Positions 24,376 through 32,320 of a DNA stretch of 64,000 nucleotides are shown piece by piece. Under the pieces are notes generated by a model that saw only the letters and a program-made list of their open reading frames with translations, had not been told where the DNA came from and ran no database searches. Source of the DNA: Aeromicrobium sp. A1-2 (GTDB lineage: Bacteria > Actinomycetota > Actinomycetes > Propionibacteriales > Nocardioidaceae); the NCBI RefSeq assembly GCF_003443875.1, contig NZ_CP027482.1, positions 558,001-622,000 on the forward strand, written 5' to 3'. The position numbers were made by a program, and so were the translations under genes. Each line of letters starts with the position of its first letter. Positions within the stretch are counted from its first letter, which is position 1.

Positions 24376-25993
24376 GTTTGCGACGAACGTTCCTCCGACG
24401 GATCCGATCTTTGACGCGGCACGGTCTTCTCTCGTCCCTGCGCCCATCGATCACGAGGCCATCGTGGTGGGCGCCGGGTTCGGCGGCCTCGGCGCCGCGA
24501 TTGAACTCAAACGCCTGGGCATCGATGACCTGGTGATCCTCGAACGCGCTAGCGGCGTGGGCGGCACCTGGCACGCTAATCGCTATCCGGGCGTCGCGGT
24601 GGATATCGCCTCGGCGACGTATTCCTTCTCCTTTGAGCCCAACCCGGACTGGACCCGCATCTACGCACCCGGTTCCGAGCTCAAGGCGTACGCCGAGCAC
24701 GTCGCCGACAAGTACGACCTGGCCCGACATGTGCAGCTCGACGTTGAGGTGCTTGGGGCTGCGTGGGACGACATCCACCAACGCTGGGCCGTGGAGCTCG
24801 CGGACGGCCCCACCCTGACGGCGCGCTATCTCGTGGTCGCGACAGGAATCCTTTCTCAGCCACGCAAGCCGGCCATCCCTGGCATCGATGACTTCGCCGG
24901 CAAGGTGCTCTACACCTCGTCGTGGCCGGAGTCCGACCGGCTGACCGCAGAGCGTGTGGCCGTGATCGGCACTGGTGCGACGGCGGTGCAGGTCGTTCCT
25001 GAGCTCGCCGCGCATGCTGCGTCGGTCGCCGTCTTCCAACGCACACCGATCTGGGTTACTCCGAAGCCGGATCTCCCCATTCCCAGGCCGGTACGCGAGG
25101 TGTTCCGCCGAGTTCCAGCGACCCAACGGGCCGCTAGATACGCCAACGCTGCGTTCATCGAATACATCGGACTTGGGTTGGTCGCCTTCGAGCGTGCGCC
25201 GTGGATCCTCGAGTCGCTGGAGACGGTGTCCAAGGCACACCTGCGGCTGCAGGTGCGCGACCGAGCAACACGTGAAGCGCTCACCCCGGACTACAACTTC
25301 TTCTGCAAGCGCCCAACCTTCTCCAACTCCTATTACAAGGCCTTCAACCACGACCACGTGGACCTGGTGGCCGCGCCGATCGACCACATCGACTCCTGCG
25401 CAGTGATCACCGAAGACGGGAAAAGGCGCGAGATCGACACCCTCGTGCTCGCGACTGGCTTCCACCTACAGGAGGAGGGCAACTTCCCGGCGTTCCCGGT
25501 GCGTGGACGCGATGGCGTCGAGCTCGGCGCTCGGTGGCGCGAGCACGGCTACGAGTCCTACGAAGGCATCACCGTCAACGGCTACCCCAATCTGTTCTGC
25601 CTGACGAGTCCCTTCTCGTTCACCGGTCTTTCCTTCTTCTATCAAGCGGAATCGCAGATGGCGCACATGGCCAGGGTGATCACCGAACTGCGGCGGCGAC
25701 ACTCGGTGACCTTTGAGGTGAAGCCCCATGCCCAGAACAGGTTCGTGAAACAGATGGACGCCAAAGTCGAGCACTCGCTCTGGGCACACGGTGACTGTGC
25801 CAGCGCCAACAGCTACTACTTCAACGCTGACGGGGCCACCAGGCTCGGCAGGCTTGAACCAACCGTGATCGTGAAATGGCGCAGCACCCACTTCCCGCTA
25901 GCCGACTACCGGTTCGAGACAGTGACGGACCCCGCCGTACGGCAGGCAGCGCGCGCTGACGCGCCGCCCATCCCAGCGGCTGCGAAGCGCTGA
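24368..25993 (+). CDS. FAD-dependent monooxygenase, Baeyer-Villiger-like
   Basis: The 541-residue protein has an FAD Rossmann motif ('VVGAGFGGLGAAIELK', about residues 34-49), the BVMO-type 'GGTWHANRYPGVAVDIAS', and a second dinucleotide (NADPH) motif 'AVIGTGATAVQVVPELA'. 'LVLATGFHL' lies in the C-terminal part. The diagnostic FxGxxxHxxxW fingerprint appears as F176-A-G-K-V-L-Y182-T-S-S-W186, with the usual His replaced by Tyr. Family members oxygenate ketones to esters or lactones, or heteroatoms, with NADPH. With the SDRs and acyl-CoA dehydrogenase that follow, a cyclic ketone or terpenoid-like substrate is plausible, but this is inference. Confidence 0.88.
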   Translation: MARFATNVPPTDPIFDAARSSLVPAPIDHEAIVVGAGFGGLGAAIELKRLGIDDLVILERASGVGGTWHANRYPGVAVDIASATYSFSFEPNPDWTRIYAPGSELKAYAEHVADKYDLARHVQLDVEVLGAAWDDIHQRWAVELADGPTLTARYLVVATGILSQPRKPAIPGIDDFAGKVLYTSSWPESDRLTAERVAVIGTGATAVQVVPELAAHAASVAVFQRTPIWVTPKPDLPIPRPVREVFRRVPATQRAARYANAAFIEYIGLGLVAFERAPWILESLETVSKAHLRLQVRDRATREALTPDYNFFCKRPTFSNSYYKAFNHDHVDLVAAPIDHIDSCAVITEDGKRREIDTLVLATGFHLQEEGNFPAFPVRGRDGVELGARWREHGYESYEGITVNGYPNLFCLTSPFSFTGLSFFYQAESQMAHMARVITELRRRHSVTFEVKPHAQNRFVKQMDAKVEHSLWAHGDCASANSYYFNADGATRLGRLEPTVIVKWRSTHFPLADYRFETVTDPAVRQAARADAPPIPAAAKR

Positions 25994-25996
25994 ACC

Positions 25997-27211
25997 ATGC
26001 CCGGATACCGGCTCCCCCGCGGCGGCGTCGGGGACTCACAGAGCCAACGCACAGCCGCCCGCCTGCTCCGCAATCGGCTGTTGATGAGTTCGCGGAGCTC
26101 CGGTGTGCCCCGAACTCGCCGAGTCGCACCCACCGCGCAGCTCGTGGCGCAACGCGTCGACCCACAGGCGACGATCCACGTTGCTAGGGTGCGTGCTCGC
26201 CGTGGCTGGACCGACGGCGGAATCAAGCTGTCGGCCGGAGAGCACGTCACCGTGCTGGCTACAGGTACCCTGTGGACCGCCCGGCCGCTGGGCCTCGGCC
26301 TCCTGCCGAAGGTGGGCCTGTGGCTGCGCATCGGGACAGGCCCGGCACTGTCGATGCTCGGCTCGGCCATCACCTTCGCCTGCGACCAAGACGGCCCACT
26401 GAAGCTGCTGGCCGCCGAACCAGGAGCCCTCGACGCGAGTGGCGCCCTGGATGACAACACCAAGTCGATCGCACTGACCGGCTCGTACGAAGTCGTCGTC
26501 ATCCGCTGGGCGACGGATCCTCACCTCGCGTTGACACGTGCCGCTGCCCTCTCACCCGACCTCTTCGGCCCAGCGCACCTGCGCCACCGGCGCGGAGACA
26601 CGACACCAGTCGGTTGGAACCACCATCCCCGCATCGGCGCCTCAGAGATCTTCAGCCAACCATCGCCGGGCGGTGAGGTCGAGTGCCTGACCTCCGGTGA
26701 CGTCGGCATCGTGCGTCGTCCTGTCGACGTACCGCTCACCGAGGACCTGACTCTAGACTGGACTTGGCTGGTGCGAGACCTTCCCTCGGCCCTCGCCGAG
26801 AACATCGAACCTACCCACGACTACCTCTCTGTTGCGGTCGAGTTCGACGACGGCCGCGACCTGAGCTGGATCTGGTCCAGCGAACTACCCGAGGGCAAGG
26901 TCTTCTCCTGCCCGCTGCCCTACTGGAGCTCTCGCGAGACTCACCTGGTGATTCGCAGTGGCACCACCGGCCTCGGAGCCTGGCAGCCAGAGTCTCGCCA
27001 CGTCCTGGCCGATGCGGCGTCGGCACTCGCCACCCCGCTGCCAAGTCGGGTGGTCGCTATCTGGTTGATCGCCAACTCCGCGTGCCAGGGCTCAGTTGGC
27101 TCCTTCACCCTGAGGGATCTGAGACTTCGGTCCACCCACCTCGAGCACGACGTCCTGGCCGCCCTGGCCCCGAACCCGTCGCGTCACATCAAAGGAAGTG
27201 CCCATCAATGA
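25997..27211 (+). CDS. DUF3047-like protein
   Basis: The 404-residue protein has an N-terminal beta-rich part ('GIKLSAGEHVTVLATGTLWT'). Its C-terminal half has DUF3047 hallmarks: 'LTLDWTWLVRDLPSALAENI', 'HDYLSVAVEFDDGRDLSWIW' and a strand-rich end 'SVGSFTLRDLRLRSTHLEHD'. There is no signal peptide. It starts 3 bases after the monooxygenase stop and overlaps the following SDR start by 4, so it belongs to the same operon. The biochemical role of DUF3047 is unknown. The first 30 residues are Arg-rich and the real start may be internal, for example at 26084. Confidence 0.6.
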   Translation: MPGYRLPRGGVGDSQSQRTAARLLRNRLLMSSRSSGVPRTRRVAPTAQLVAQRVDPQATIHVARVRARRGWTDGGIKLSAGEHVTVLATGTLWTARPLGLGLLPKVGLWLRIGTGPALSMLGSAITFACDQDGPLKLLAAEPGALDASGALDDNTKSIALTGSYEVVVIRWATDPHLALTRAAALSPDLFGPAHLRHRRGDTTPVGWNHHPRIGASEIFSQPSPGGEVECLTSGDVGIVRRPVDVPLTEDLTLDWTWLVRDLPSALAENIEPTHDYLSVAVEFDDGRDLSWIWSSELPEGKVFSCPLPYWSSRETHLVIRSGTTGLGAWQPESRHVLADAASALATPLPSRVVAIWLIANSACQGSVGSFTLRDLRLRSTHLEHDVLAALAPNPSRHIKGSAHQ

Positions 27212-28191
27212 AGGAATTCGCCGGCCGCGTGGCCGCCATCACCGGAGCAGGCTCAGGGATAGGACGAGCGCTCGCATTGCGGCTCGCGCGAGAGGGGTGC
27301 CACGTTGCGCTGAGCGATCGCGACAGCGTTCGTCTTGCTCAGACCGTCGCACTCCTCGAGCCGTTCCAGGTCACTGTCACCAGCGCCGTCGTCGACGTAG
27401 CCGATCGGGACCAGATGCACGCCTGGGCCACTGACACGGTGTCCGCACACGGCCAGATCAACCTGGTCTTCAACAACGCAGGCGTTGCCCAGTCCGGCTC
27501 GGTCCAAGGCAACACCTATGCCGACTACGAATGGGTCCTCAACATCAACCTGTGGGGCGTCATCCACGGCACCAAGGCGTTCCTGCCGCATCTGGTTGAG
27601 ACCGGGGACGGGCACATCGTCAACATCTCCAGCGTTTTCGGACTCCAAGCGCAACCCGGAGTGAGCGCCTACAACGCCAGCAAGTACGCAGTGCGTGGCT
27701 TCACAGAATCGCTGCGCCAAGAACTCGACGTCCTCAACAACGGCGTGAGCGCAACGTGCGTGCACCCCGGGGGCATCCGTACGGAGATCGTGCGCTCCTC
27801 GCGCATCTCGGACGGTATGGAGGACCTCTTCGGCCCGGAAGAGGCGCGGGTCCGACAGGTTTTTGACACGCTCCTGCTGACCAGCGCTGACCGGGCCGCA
27901 AAGACAATCCTCACCGGCGTCCGGCACAACTCGCGACGCGTCCTCATCGGCGCAGACGCCCGCCTTCTCGACCTTGAGCAGCGACTGCTGCCGACTGGAT
28001 ATCAAGTCGCCAACAACGTGCTCTGCACAAGCGTTGGGCGGGCGCTCACGCTCTTCCCCAGCGTGTTCAAGCCCATGCCGACACGGGTTGAGACCACCAG
28101 CAGCGCCCAACCGGACCCATCGGTGCGCCAACCCGACAAACGCCGAGCGAGCCCACGCCAAGCGACTCCAGCCCACAACGGTCTGGGCTGA
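27208..28191 (+). CDS. Short-chain dehydrogenase/reductase
   Basis: Classical SDR with 'ITGAGSGIGRALALRLAREG' (NAD(P) site, residues 10-29), 'NNAGVAQSG', the catalytic Ser in 'NISSVFG' and Y-x3-K in 'YNASKYAVRG'. The C-terminus is extended by about 50 residues of Arg/Pro-rich sequence beyond the SDR fold. ATG at 27208 overlaps the previous stop and has AAGGAAG upstream. It would oxidise or reduce a hydroxyl/keto group in the catabolic pathway of this operon. Cofactor preference is not assigned. Confidence 0.9.
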   Translation: MKEFAGRVAAITGAGSGIGRALALRLAREGCHVALSDRDSVRLAQTVALLEPFQVTVTSAVVDVADRDQMHAWATDTVSAHGQINLVFNNAGVAQSGSVQGNTYADYEWVLNINLWGVIHGTKAFLPHLVETGDGHIVNISSVFGLQAQPGVSAYNASKYAVRGFTESLRQELDVLNNGVSATCVHPGGIRTEIVRSSRISDGMEDLFGPEEARVRQVFDTLLLTSADRAAKTILTGVRHNSRRVLIGADARLLDLEQRLLPTGYQVANNVLCTSVGRALTLFPSVFKPMPTRVETTSSAQPDPSVRQPDKRRASPRQATPAHNGLG

Positions 28192-28192
28192 G

Positions 28193-29341
28193 ATGCCGGG
28201 TCTCCCACGATGGTCAAGCGACGACGAATCCGCGGCACTTCGTCGCACCGCCCGTGACTTTTTCGCCACCGTTGCGGTACCGCAGCAGCAGCGTTGGGCA
28301 GAGCAACGCCTCGTCGACCGTGAGTTCTGGCTGCAAGCTGGAGAGTTGGGGCTTCTCTGCCTAGCCGTGCCTGAGAAGTACGGCGGAGGTGGTGGCACCT
28401 TCGCCCACGACATGGTTGTACTGGAAGAGCAGGGGCGCATCGACGAGCCCGGGTTCGGCAACCATGTCCACAGCGGGATCGTCGCGCCGTACCTTCTGGC
28501 CTACGGCACCGAGGAGCAGAAGCGCCGGTGGCTACCAGCGATGGCAACCGGTGAGGTGGTCGCTGCCATTGCGATGACCGAGCCCGGTGCCGGGACCGAC
28601 CTCGCCAGCATGCGCACCCGAGCACAACGCGAAGGTGACTCCTACGTGATCACCGGCGCCAAGACCTTCATCACCAATGGAGGGTCTGCAGACCTGATCC
28701 TGCTCGCGGCCAAGACCGACCCCAAAGGCGGAGCTCGAGGAGTGTCGCTGTTCCTGGTGGACGCCAACACCTGCGACGGATTTCGGCGCGGACAGGTTCT
28801 AGACAAACTTGGTCAACACAGCGGAGACACGGCCGAGCTCTTCTTCGATGACGCCCGAATCCCCGCGACAAACCTCCTCGGCGACGCCGAGGGCCAAGGA
28901 TTTGCTCAACTGATGAACCAACTGTCCCAAGAGCGGCTCTTGTTGGCCGTCGGGGGCGTCGTCAGTTCCGAACGCGCAGTCGACTTGACCATCGACTACA
29001 CCAAACAGCGCGAAGCTTTCGGTGCACCACTGTTCGCCATGCAGCACATCAAGTTCGAGCTCGCCGAATGCGCCACGCTCGCCCGCGTTGCGCGCGTGTT
29101 CGTGGACGACTGCGTCCAGGCACATCTTGACGGCAACCTCGACGTGCAGACGGCCTCGATGGCGAAGTACTGGGTGACCGACACCCAATGTCAGATCATC
29201 GACCGTTGCCTACAACTCTTCGGCGGTTACGGCTACATGCGTGACTACCCGATCGCCACGATGTATGCCAACGCTCGAGCCCAGCGCATCTACGGAGGCG
29301 CCAACGAACTAATGAAGGAACTCATCGCCCGAACCTTGTAG
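28193..29341 (+). CDS. Acyl-CoA dehydrogenase
   Basis: The 382-residue protein matches the standard family length. Visible signatures are 'IAMTEPGAGTDLASMRTRAQ' (FAD/substrate site), 'YVITGAKTFITNGGSADLIL', 'LFGGYGYMRDYPI' and 'RIYGGANELMKELIARTL', where the Glu of 'GGANE' is the usual catalytic base. It catalyses FAD-dependent alpha-beta dehydrogenation of an acyl-CoA, passing electrons to ETF. The start lies 1 base after the SDR stop. An apparent longer frame extends back to 27974 but overlaps the SDR. Confidence 0.93.
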   Translation: MPGLPRWSSDDESAALRRTARDFFATVAVPQQQRWAEQRLVDREFWLQAGELGLLCLAVPEKYGGGGGTFAHDMVVLEEQGRIDEPGFGNHVHSGIVAPYLLAYGTEEQKRRWLPAMATGEVVAAIAMTEPGAGTDLASMRTRAQREGDSYVITGAKTFITNGGSADLILLAAKTDPKGGARGVSLFLVDANTCDGFRRGQVLDKLGQHSGDTAELFFDDARIPATNLLGDAEGQGFAQLMNQLSQERLLLAVGGVVSSERAVDLTIDYTKQREAFGAPLFAMQHIKFELAECATLARVARVFVDDCVQAHLDGNLDVQTASMAKYWVTDTQCQIIDRCLQLFGGYGYMRDYPIATMYANARAQRIYGGANELMKELIARTL

Positions 29342-29390
29342 CAGGTAGGCCCCCACCCCGGAACCACGACAAGCAACCAAAGGATCACCC

Positions 29391-30215
29391 ATGAGCACGC
29401 TGTCAGGCAAAGTAGCAATCGTCAGCGGCTCAGGCCGCGGCATTGGCGCCGCCATCGCGACCAAGCTCGCGGCCCACGGCGCGTCAGTCGTCGTCAATGA
29501 CCTTGACCACGACGCGGCCGAGCAAACCGTCGCAAGCATCACCGCGACCGGCGGCGAGGCCGTCGCGTGCTGCGGAAACATCGCGGCCACAGGGTTCGCC
29601 GAGAGATTCGTGGACTTGGCGGTGACCAACTTCGGTGGTCTCGACATCATCGTGAACAACGCTGGCTACACCTGGGACAACGTGGCTCAGAAGATGACCG
29701 ACGACCAGTGGGACGCCATCCTCGAGGTCCACCTCAAGGCCCCGTTCCAGATCCTCCGAGCCGCGCAGCCTGTCATCAGTGCGGCTGCCAAACGCGAGGC
29801 CGCAGCCGGGGCCCCAACGACCCGCAAGGTTGTGAACGTCTCCTCGCTGGCCGGGCTCTACGGCAACGCCGGACAGGCCAACTACTCAGCTGCGAAGGCG
29901 GGCATCATAGGCCTCACCAAGGCCATCGCGAAGGAATGGGGTCGCTATCAAGTCACCGTGAACGCGGTAGCGTTCGGCGTGATCCAAACCCGGATGACTG
30001 CCCCGGCCGATGGGGTCGCGACCGTGCAGATTCAGGGGCGGGACCTACCGGTGGGAGCAAACCCGATGATATTGCAAGCGGCCCAAAATCTGGCACCCCT
30101 CGGGCGCCTCGGCACCCCGGTGGAGGCAGCCGGTGCGGTGTACCTGCTATGCCTACCAGAGTCCGACTATGTGACCGGTCAAGTACTGGCCTGCAGCGGC
30201 GGACTGGTTTGCTGA
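29391..30215 (+). CDS. Short-chain dehydrogenase/reductase (FabG-like)
   Basis: 'AIVSGSGRGIGAAIATKLAA' is the cofactor site, 'NNAGYTWDN' follows, and the catalytic Ser and Tyr-x3-Lys lie in 'VNVSSLAGLYG' and 'NYSAAKAGIIG'. The end 'YVTGQVLACSGGLVC' is typical of 3-oxoacyl reductase-like SDRs. AAGGATC lies before the ATG. It is 49 bases behind the acyl-CoA dehydrogenase and probably the last gene of this operon, acting on a hydroxyacyl intermediate. Confidence 0.92.
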   Translation: MSTLSGKVAIVSGSGRGIGAAIATKLAAHGASVVVNDLDHDAAEQTVASITATGGEAVACCGNIAATGFAERFVDLAVTNFGGLDIIVNNAGYTWDNVAQKMTDDQWDAILEVHLKAPFQILRAAQPVISAAAKREAAAGAPTTRKVVNVSSLAGLYGNAGQANYSAAKAGIIGLTKAIAKEWGRYQVTVNAVAFGVIQTRMTAPADGVATVQIQGRDLPVGANPMILQAAQNLAPLGRLGTPVEAAGAVYLLCLPESDYVTGQVLACSGGLVC

Positions 30216-30306
30216 CGGTGCGGAGTCTGTGGCGAGCCTCGAAGGGCGCGTTGTGCGCGAGGAGCGCGAGCCCGTTTGCCGTTTCGCTTCTGGCGCACCG
30301 GAACGT

Positions 30307-30597
30307 TTATGTCGACGTCAGGACTGGCTCGGGCCGGAGGCGGCGCACAACCTGCCAGATCGCCGAATAGAGGATGATGGCGACCGCGAGCGTGCGGCCA
30401 GCGCCGACGACCATCGTGCGTGCACCGAGTACCCCGACCTGGGGGCCAGTCAAGCCAGTGGTGTCGATACCGAGGAGCGCGTCGATGGCACCGATGTCGG
30501 CGGCTTGGTGCTCTGCTGGCGCCAATTGCGCCGCAGCCACGGGAGGACGACTAGCACCCCGCAACACCACTGACGAGCAGGTCAAGGTGACCTCCAA
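30307..30597 (-). CDS. Possible small membrane protein
   Basis: This 96-residue frame has a plausible C-terminal helix ('RTLAVAIILYSAIWQVVRRL') and a preceding 'DALLGIDTTGLTGPQV' loop. No family is recognised and the ribosome site is weak. It lies in the otherwise empty 400 bases between the SDR and the next membrane gene. It could be a chance frame. Confidence 0.3.
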   Translation of the reverse strand: MEVTLTCSSVVLRGASRPPVAAAQLAPAEHQAADIGAIDALLGIDTTGLTGPQVGVLGARTMVVGAGRTLAVAIILYSAIWQVVRRLRPEPVLTST

Positions 30598-30624
30598 AGT
30601 CTGGGCAGTCCCCTGTTCTCGTCG

Positions 30625-31008
30625 ATGAGAACCGGCAGGCAGATCTGGGAAGCCGCGGGTGGTGCTGTGGTCGCGGGCATTGTCACCGGCTACCTCGGCA
30701 CCTTAGTGTGGTGGGCCTACATCTTGGCCATCGTGGTGTCGTTCGTCGGGGGTCTCCCGGCGGGCACGCAGCACGTCACGAAGCGGGGTGCAGCCCTGCG
30801 GGGAGCCGTGGCCGGAGGGGTATGGTCCGTCGCCTTGGCACTCACGATCCAGATCAGCGGCCGTGACTCAGTCGGGGCCGTGAGCGAGCCGCTCGTCCTG
30901 ATCATCCCCATCTCGATCGTCGTGACGGCTATCGCCAGCGTGACGACATGGTCGGTCGCCCGCCGTCGTCGGACCAGCCATCTCGCATCGGACGCGTCGA
31001 TGGCCTGA
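30625..31008 (+). CDS. Small hypothetical membrane protein
   Basis: The 127-residue product has four predicted membrane segments: 'AAGGAVVAGIVTGYLGTLVW', 'YILAIVVSFVGGLPAG', 'AVAGGVWSVALALTIQ' and 'LVLIIPISIVVTAIASVTTW'. It ends in a basic cytoplasmic tail. No catalytic residues or family are recognised. It stands alone between two operons. Confidence 0.55.
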   Translation: MRTGRQIWEAAGGAVVAGIVTGYLGTLVWWAYILAIVVSFVGGLPAGTQHVTKRGAALRGAVAGGVWSVALALTIQISGRDSVGAVSEPLVLIIPISIVVTAIASVTTWSVARRRRTSHLASDASMA

Positions 31009-31071
31009 GTGCCCGGTGGTGGGAGGTCGTGCTCGCCCGGCTCATAGGTCGAAGTGCCGCTTCATGGACAG

Positions 31072-31491
31072 CTACGAGTGGAGACTGCTGATGCGTACTT
31101 TTCGCTCTCGAATCCACAGATGCAGCGGTACTGCGAAACAGATGCCAACCGTCAGCGTTGCGAACGGAATCAGCCACCAACGCGGCGTCCCGGTGCGCCG
31201 ATGGTCGTAGTAGGACCACACCCAGAACGCCACGGACACAATCGCGAGGTCCGCGAACAGCTGGCCGGAGGGCAGCGTGCCGAACCAACTTGCGAAGTAG
31301 CCGCCTACGTCGGTGCCGTTTTCGAACACGAACGCCGCGACCATCGCGTTGGGAACGATCAAGCCAACAATCGCCAAGGCACCCATGACCTGTTCCGTGG
31401 ACTTGTCGTGCCCGTCCGGCCCGGTGTTCGCCGGTTTTGAAGCCGCGCCCTTTGGTCCGTGCTCACCATTCGGCGCTCCGACAGTAGTCAT
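31072..31491 (-). CDS. DUF2834-like membrane protein
   Basis: After a hydrophilic N-terminus (about 35 residues) come three membrane segments: 'ALAIVGLIVPNAMVAAFVFE', 'LFADLAIVSVAFWVWSYYDH' and 'RWWLIPFATLTVGICFAVPL'. The sequence closes with 'LHLWIRERKVR'. This order matches DUF2834 membrane proteins, which have 'DLxIxxxAFxVW' and end 'FxxPLFLxxRER'. Function is unknown. It is upstream of nothing obvious on its strand and 66 bases from the crotonase operon end. Confidence 0.7.
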   Translation of the reverse strand: MTTVGAPNGEHGPKGAASKPANTGPDGHDKSTEQVMGALAIVGLIVPNAMVAAFVFENGTDVGGYFASWFGTLPSGQLFADLAIVSVAFWVWSYYDHRRTGTPRWWLIPFATLTVGICFAVPLHLWIRERKVRISSLHS

Positions 31492-31557
31492 TGCTGTCAG
31501 ACTTCCCGTCGTCGATCGTGGTGATCCCGCAGCAGTGTCGGGGTCTTTTCAAAGCAC

Positions 31558-32319
31558 CTAGAACATGCCATGTCTGCCGACGCCTTCTGTGAACTGCTTC
31601 GCACCAGCCATGGCTTCTTGGAGTGCCTTGGTGCCGTGAGACCACTCGGTCTCGATCGCGACGTCCAGGGGCTGTCCGTCGCTTTCATATGCCGACAGCC
31701 GGTCTCCGCGCATACAGGTCTGTGGAAAGGCGGCCAGCTGTTCGGCCAAAACGATGGCCTCATCTAGCGCGGAGCCGGGAGCGCTGACCCTGTTGGCCAG
31801 GCCCATCTGTTGCGCTTCGTCTGCGCCGACAGGGCGGCCGGTGAGGATCAGGTCGAGGGCGCGTGAGCGTCCCACCAAGCTTGGCAGCCTGATCGTGCCA
31901 CCGTCGATGAGCGGAACACCGAAGCGCCGGCAGAACACGCCGAGGACCGCGTCCGGGTCGACCACCCGCAGGTCGCACCAGAGCGCCAGCTCAAGTCCGC
32001 CTGCAACCGCGTGCCCCTCAATCGCCGCGATCACCGGCTTGGTCAACAGCAGACGAGTCGGACCCATCGGGGCGGGGCCCAGGGAACCGGGCGGGTCGAT
32101 CCGCTTGTTTCCAGCGCTGACTGACTTCAGGTCGGCGCCAGCACAAAAAGTTCCACCTCCGCCGGCGAAAACTGCGACGCTCGCGTCGTCGTCGGCGTCG
32201 AAGGCGAGGAATGCATCGAACAACGCTTGGGCGTGTTCGGTGTCTATGGCGTTGCGGACCTCGGGACGGTTGATGGTCACGATTGTGACTGGGCCCTGAT
32301 GGGAGACGTCGATGGACAC
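31558..32319 (-). CDS. Enoyl-CoA hydratase/isomerase (crotonase family)
   Basis: Start GTG at 32319 lies 1 base past the upstream stop, giving 'VSIDVSHQGPVTIVTINRPE'. Crotonase motifs are 'NAIDTEHAQALFDAF', the oxyanion-hole loops 'GGGTFCAGADLKSV' and 'AIEGHAVAGGLELALWCDLR', and 'FGVPLIDGGTIRLPSLVG'. It acts on a CoA thioester, most simply hydration of an enoyl-CoA in beta-oxidation. The operon order on the minus strand is crotonase, AidB-like dehydrogenase, crotonase. Confidence 0.9.
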   Translation of the reverse strand: MSIDVSHQGPVTIVTINRPEVRNAIDTEHAQALFDAFLAFDADDDASVAVFAGGGGTFCAGADLKSVSAGNKRIDPPGSLGPAPMGPTRLLLTKPVIAAIEGHAVAGGLELALWCDLRVVDPDAVLGVFCRRFGVPLIDGGTIRLPSLVGRSRALDLILTGRPVGADEAQQMGLANRVSAPGSALDEAIVLAEQLAAFPQTCMRGDRLSAYESDGQPLDVAIETEWSHGTKALQEAMAGAKQFTEGVGRHGMF

Positions 32320-32320
32320 G

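Noticed and set aside
24359..25465. 368-codon minus-strand frame opposite the monooxygenase
   Set aside because: High-GC shadow frame; the plus-strand protein carries FAD and NADPH motifs in order.
27253..28461. 402-codon minus-strand frame across the SDR and acyl-CoA dehydrogenase junction
   Set aside because: It spans two well-supported genes and has no recognisable domain.
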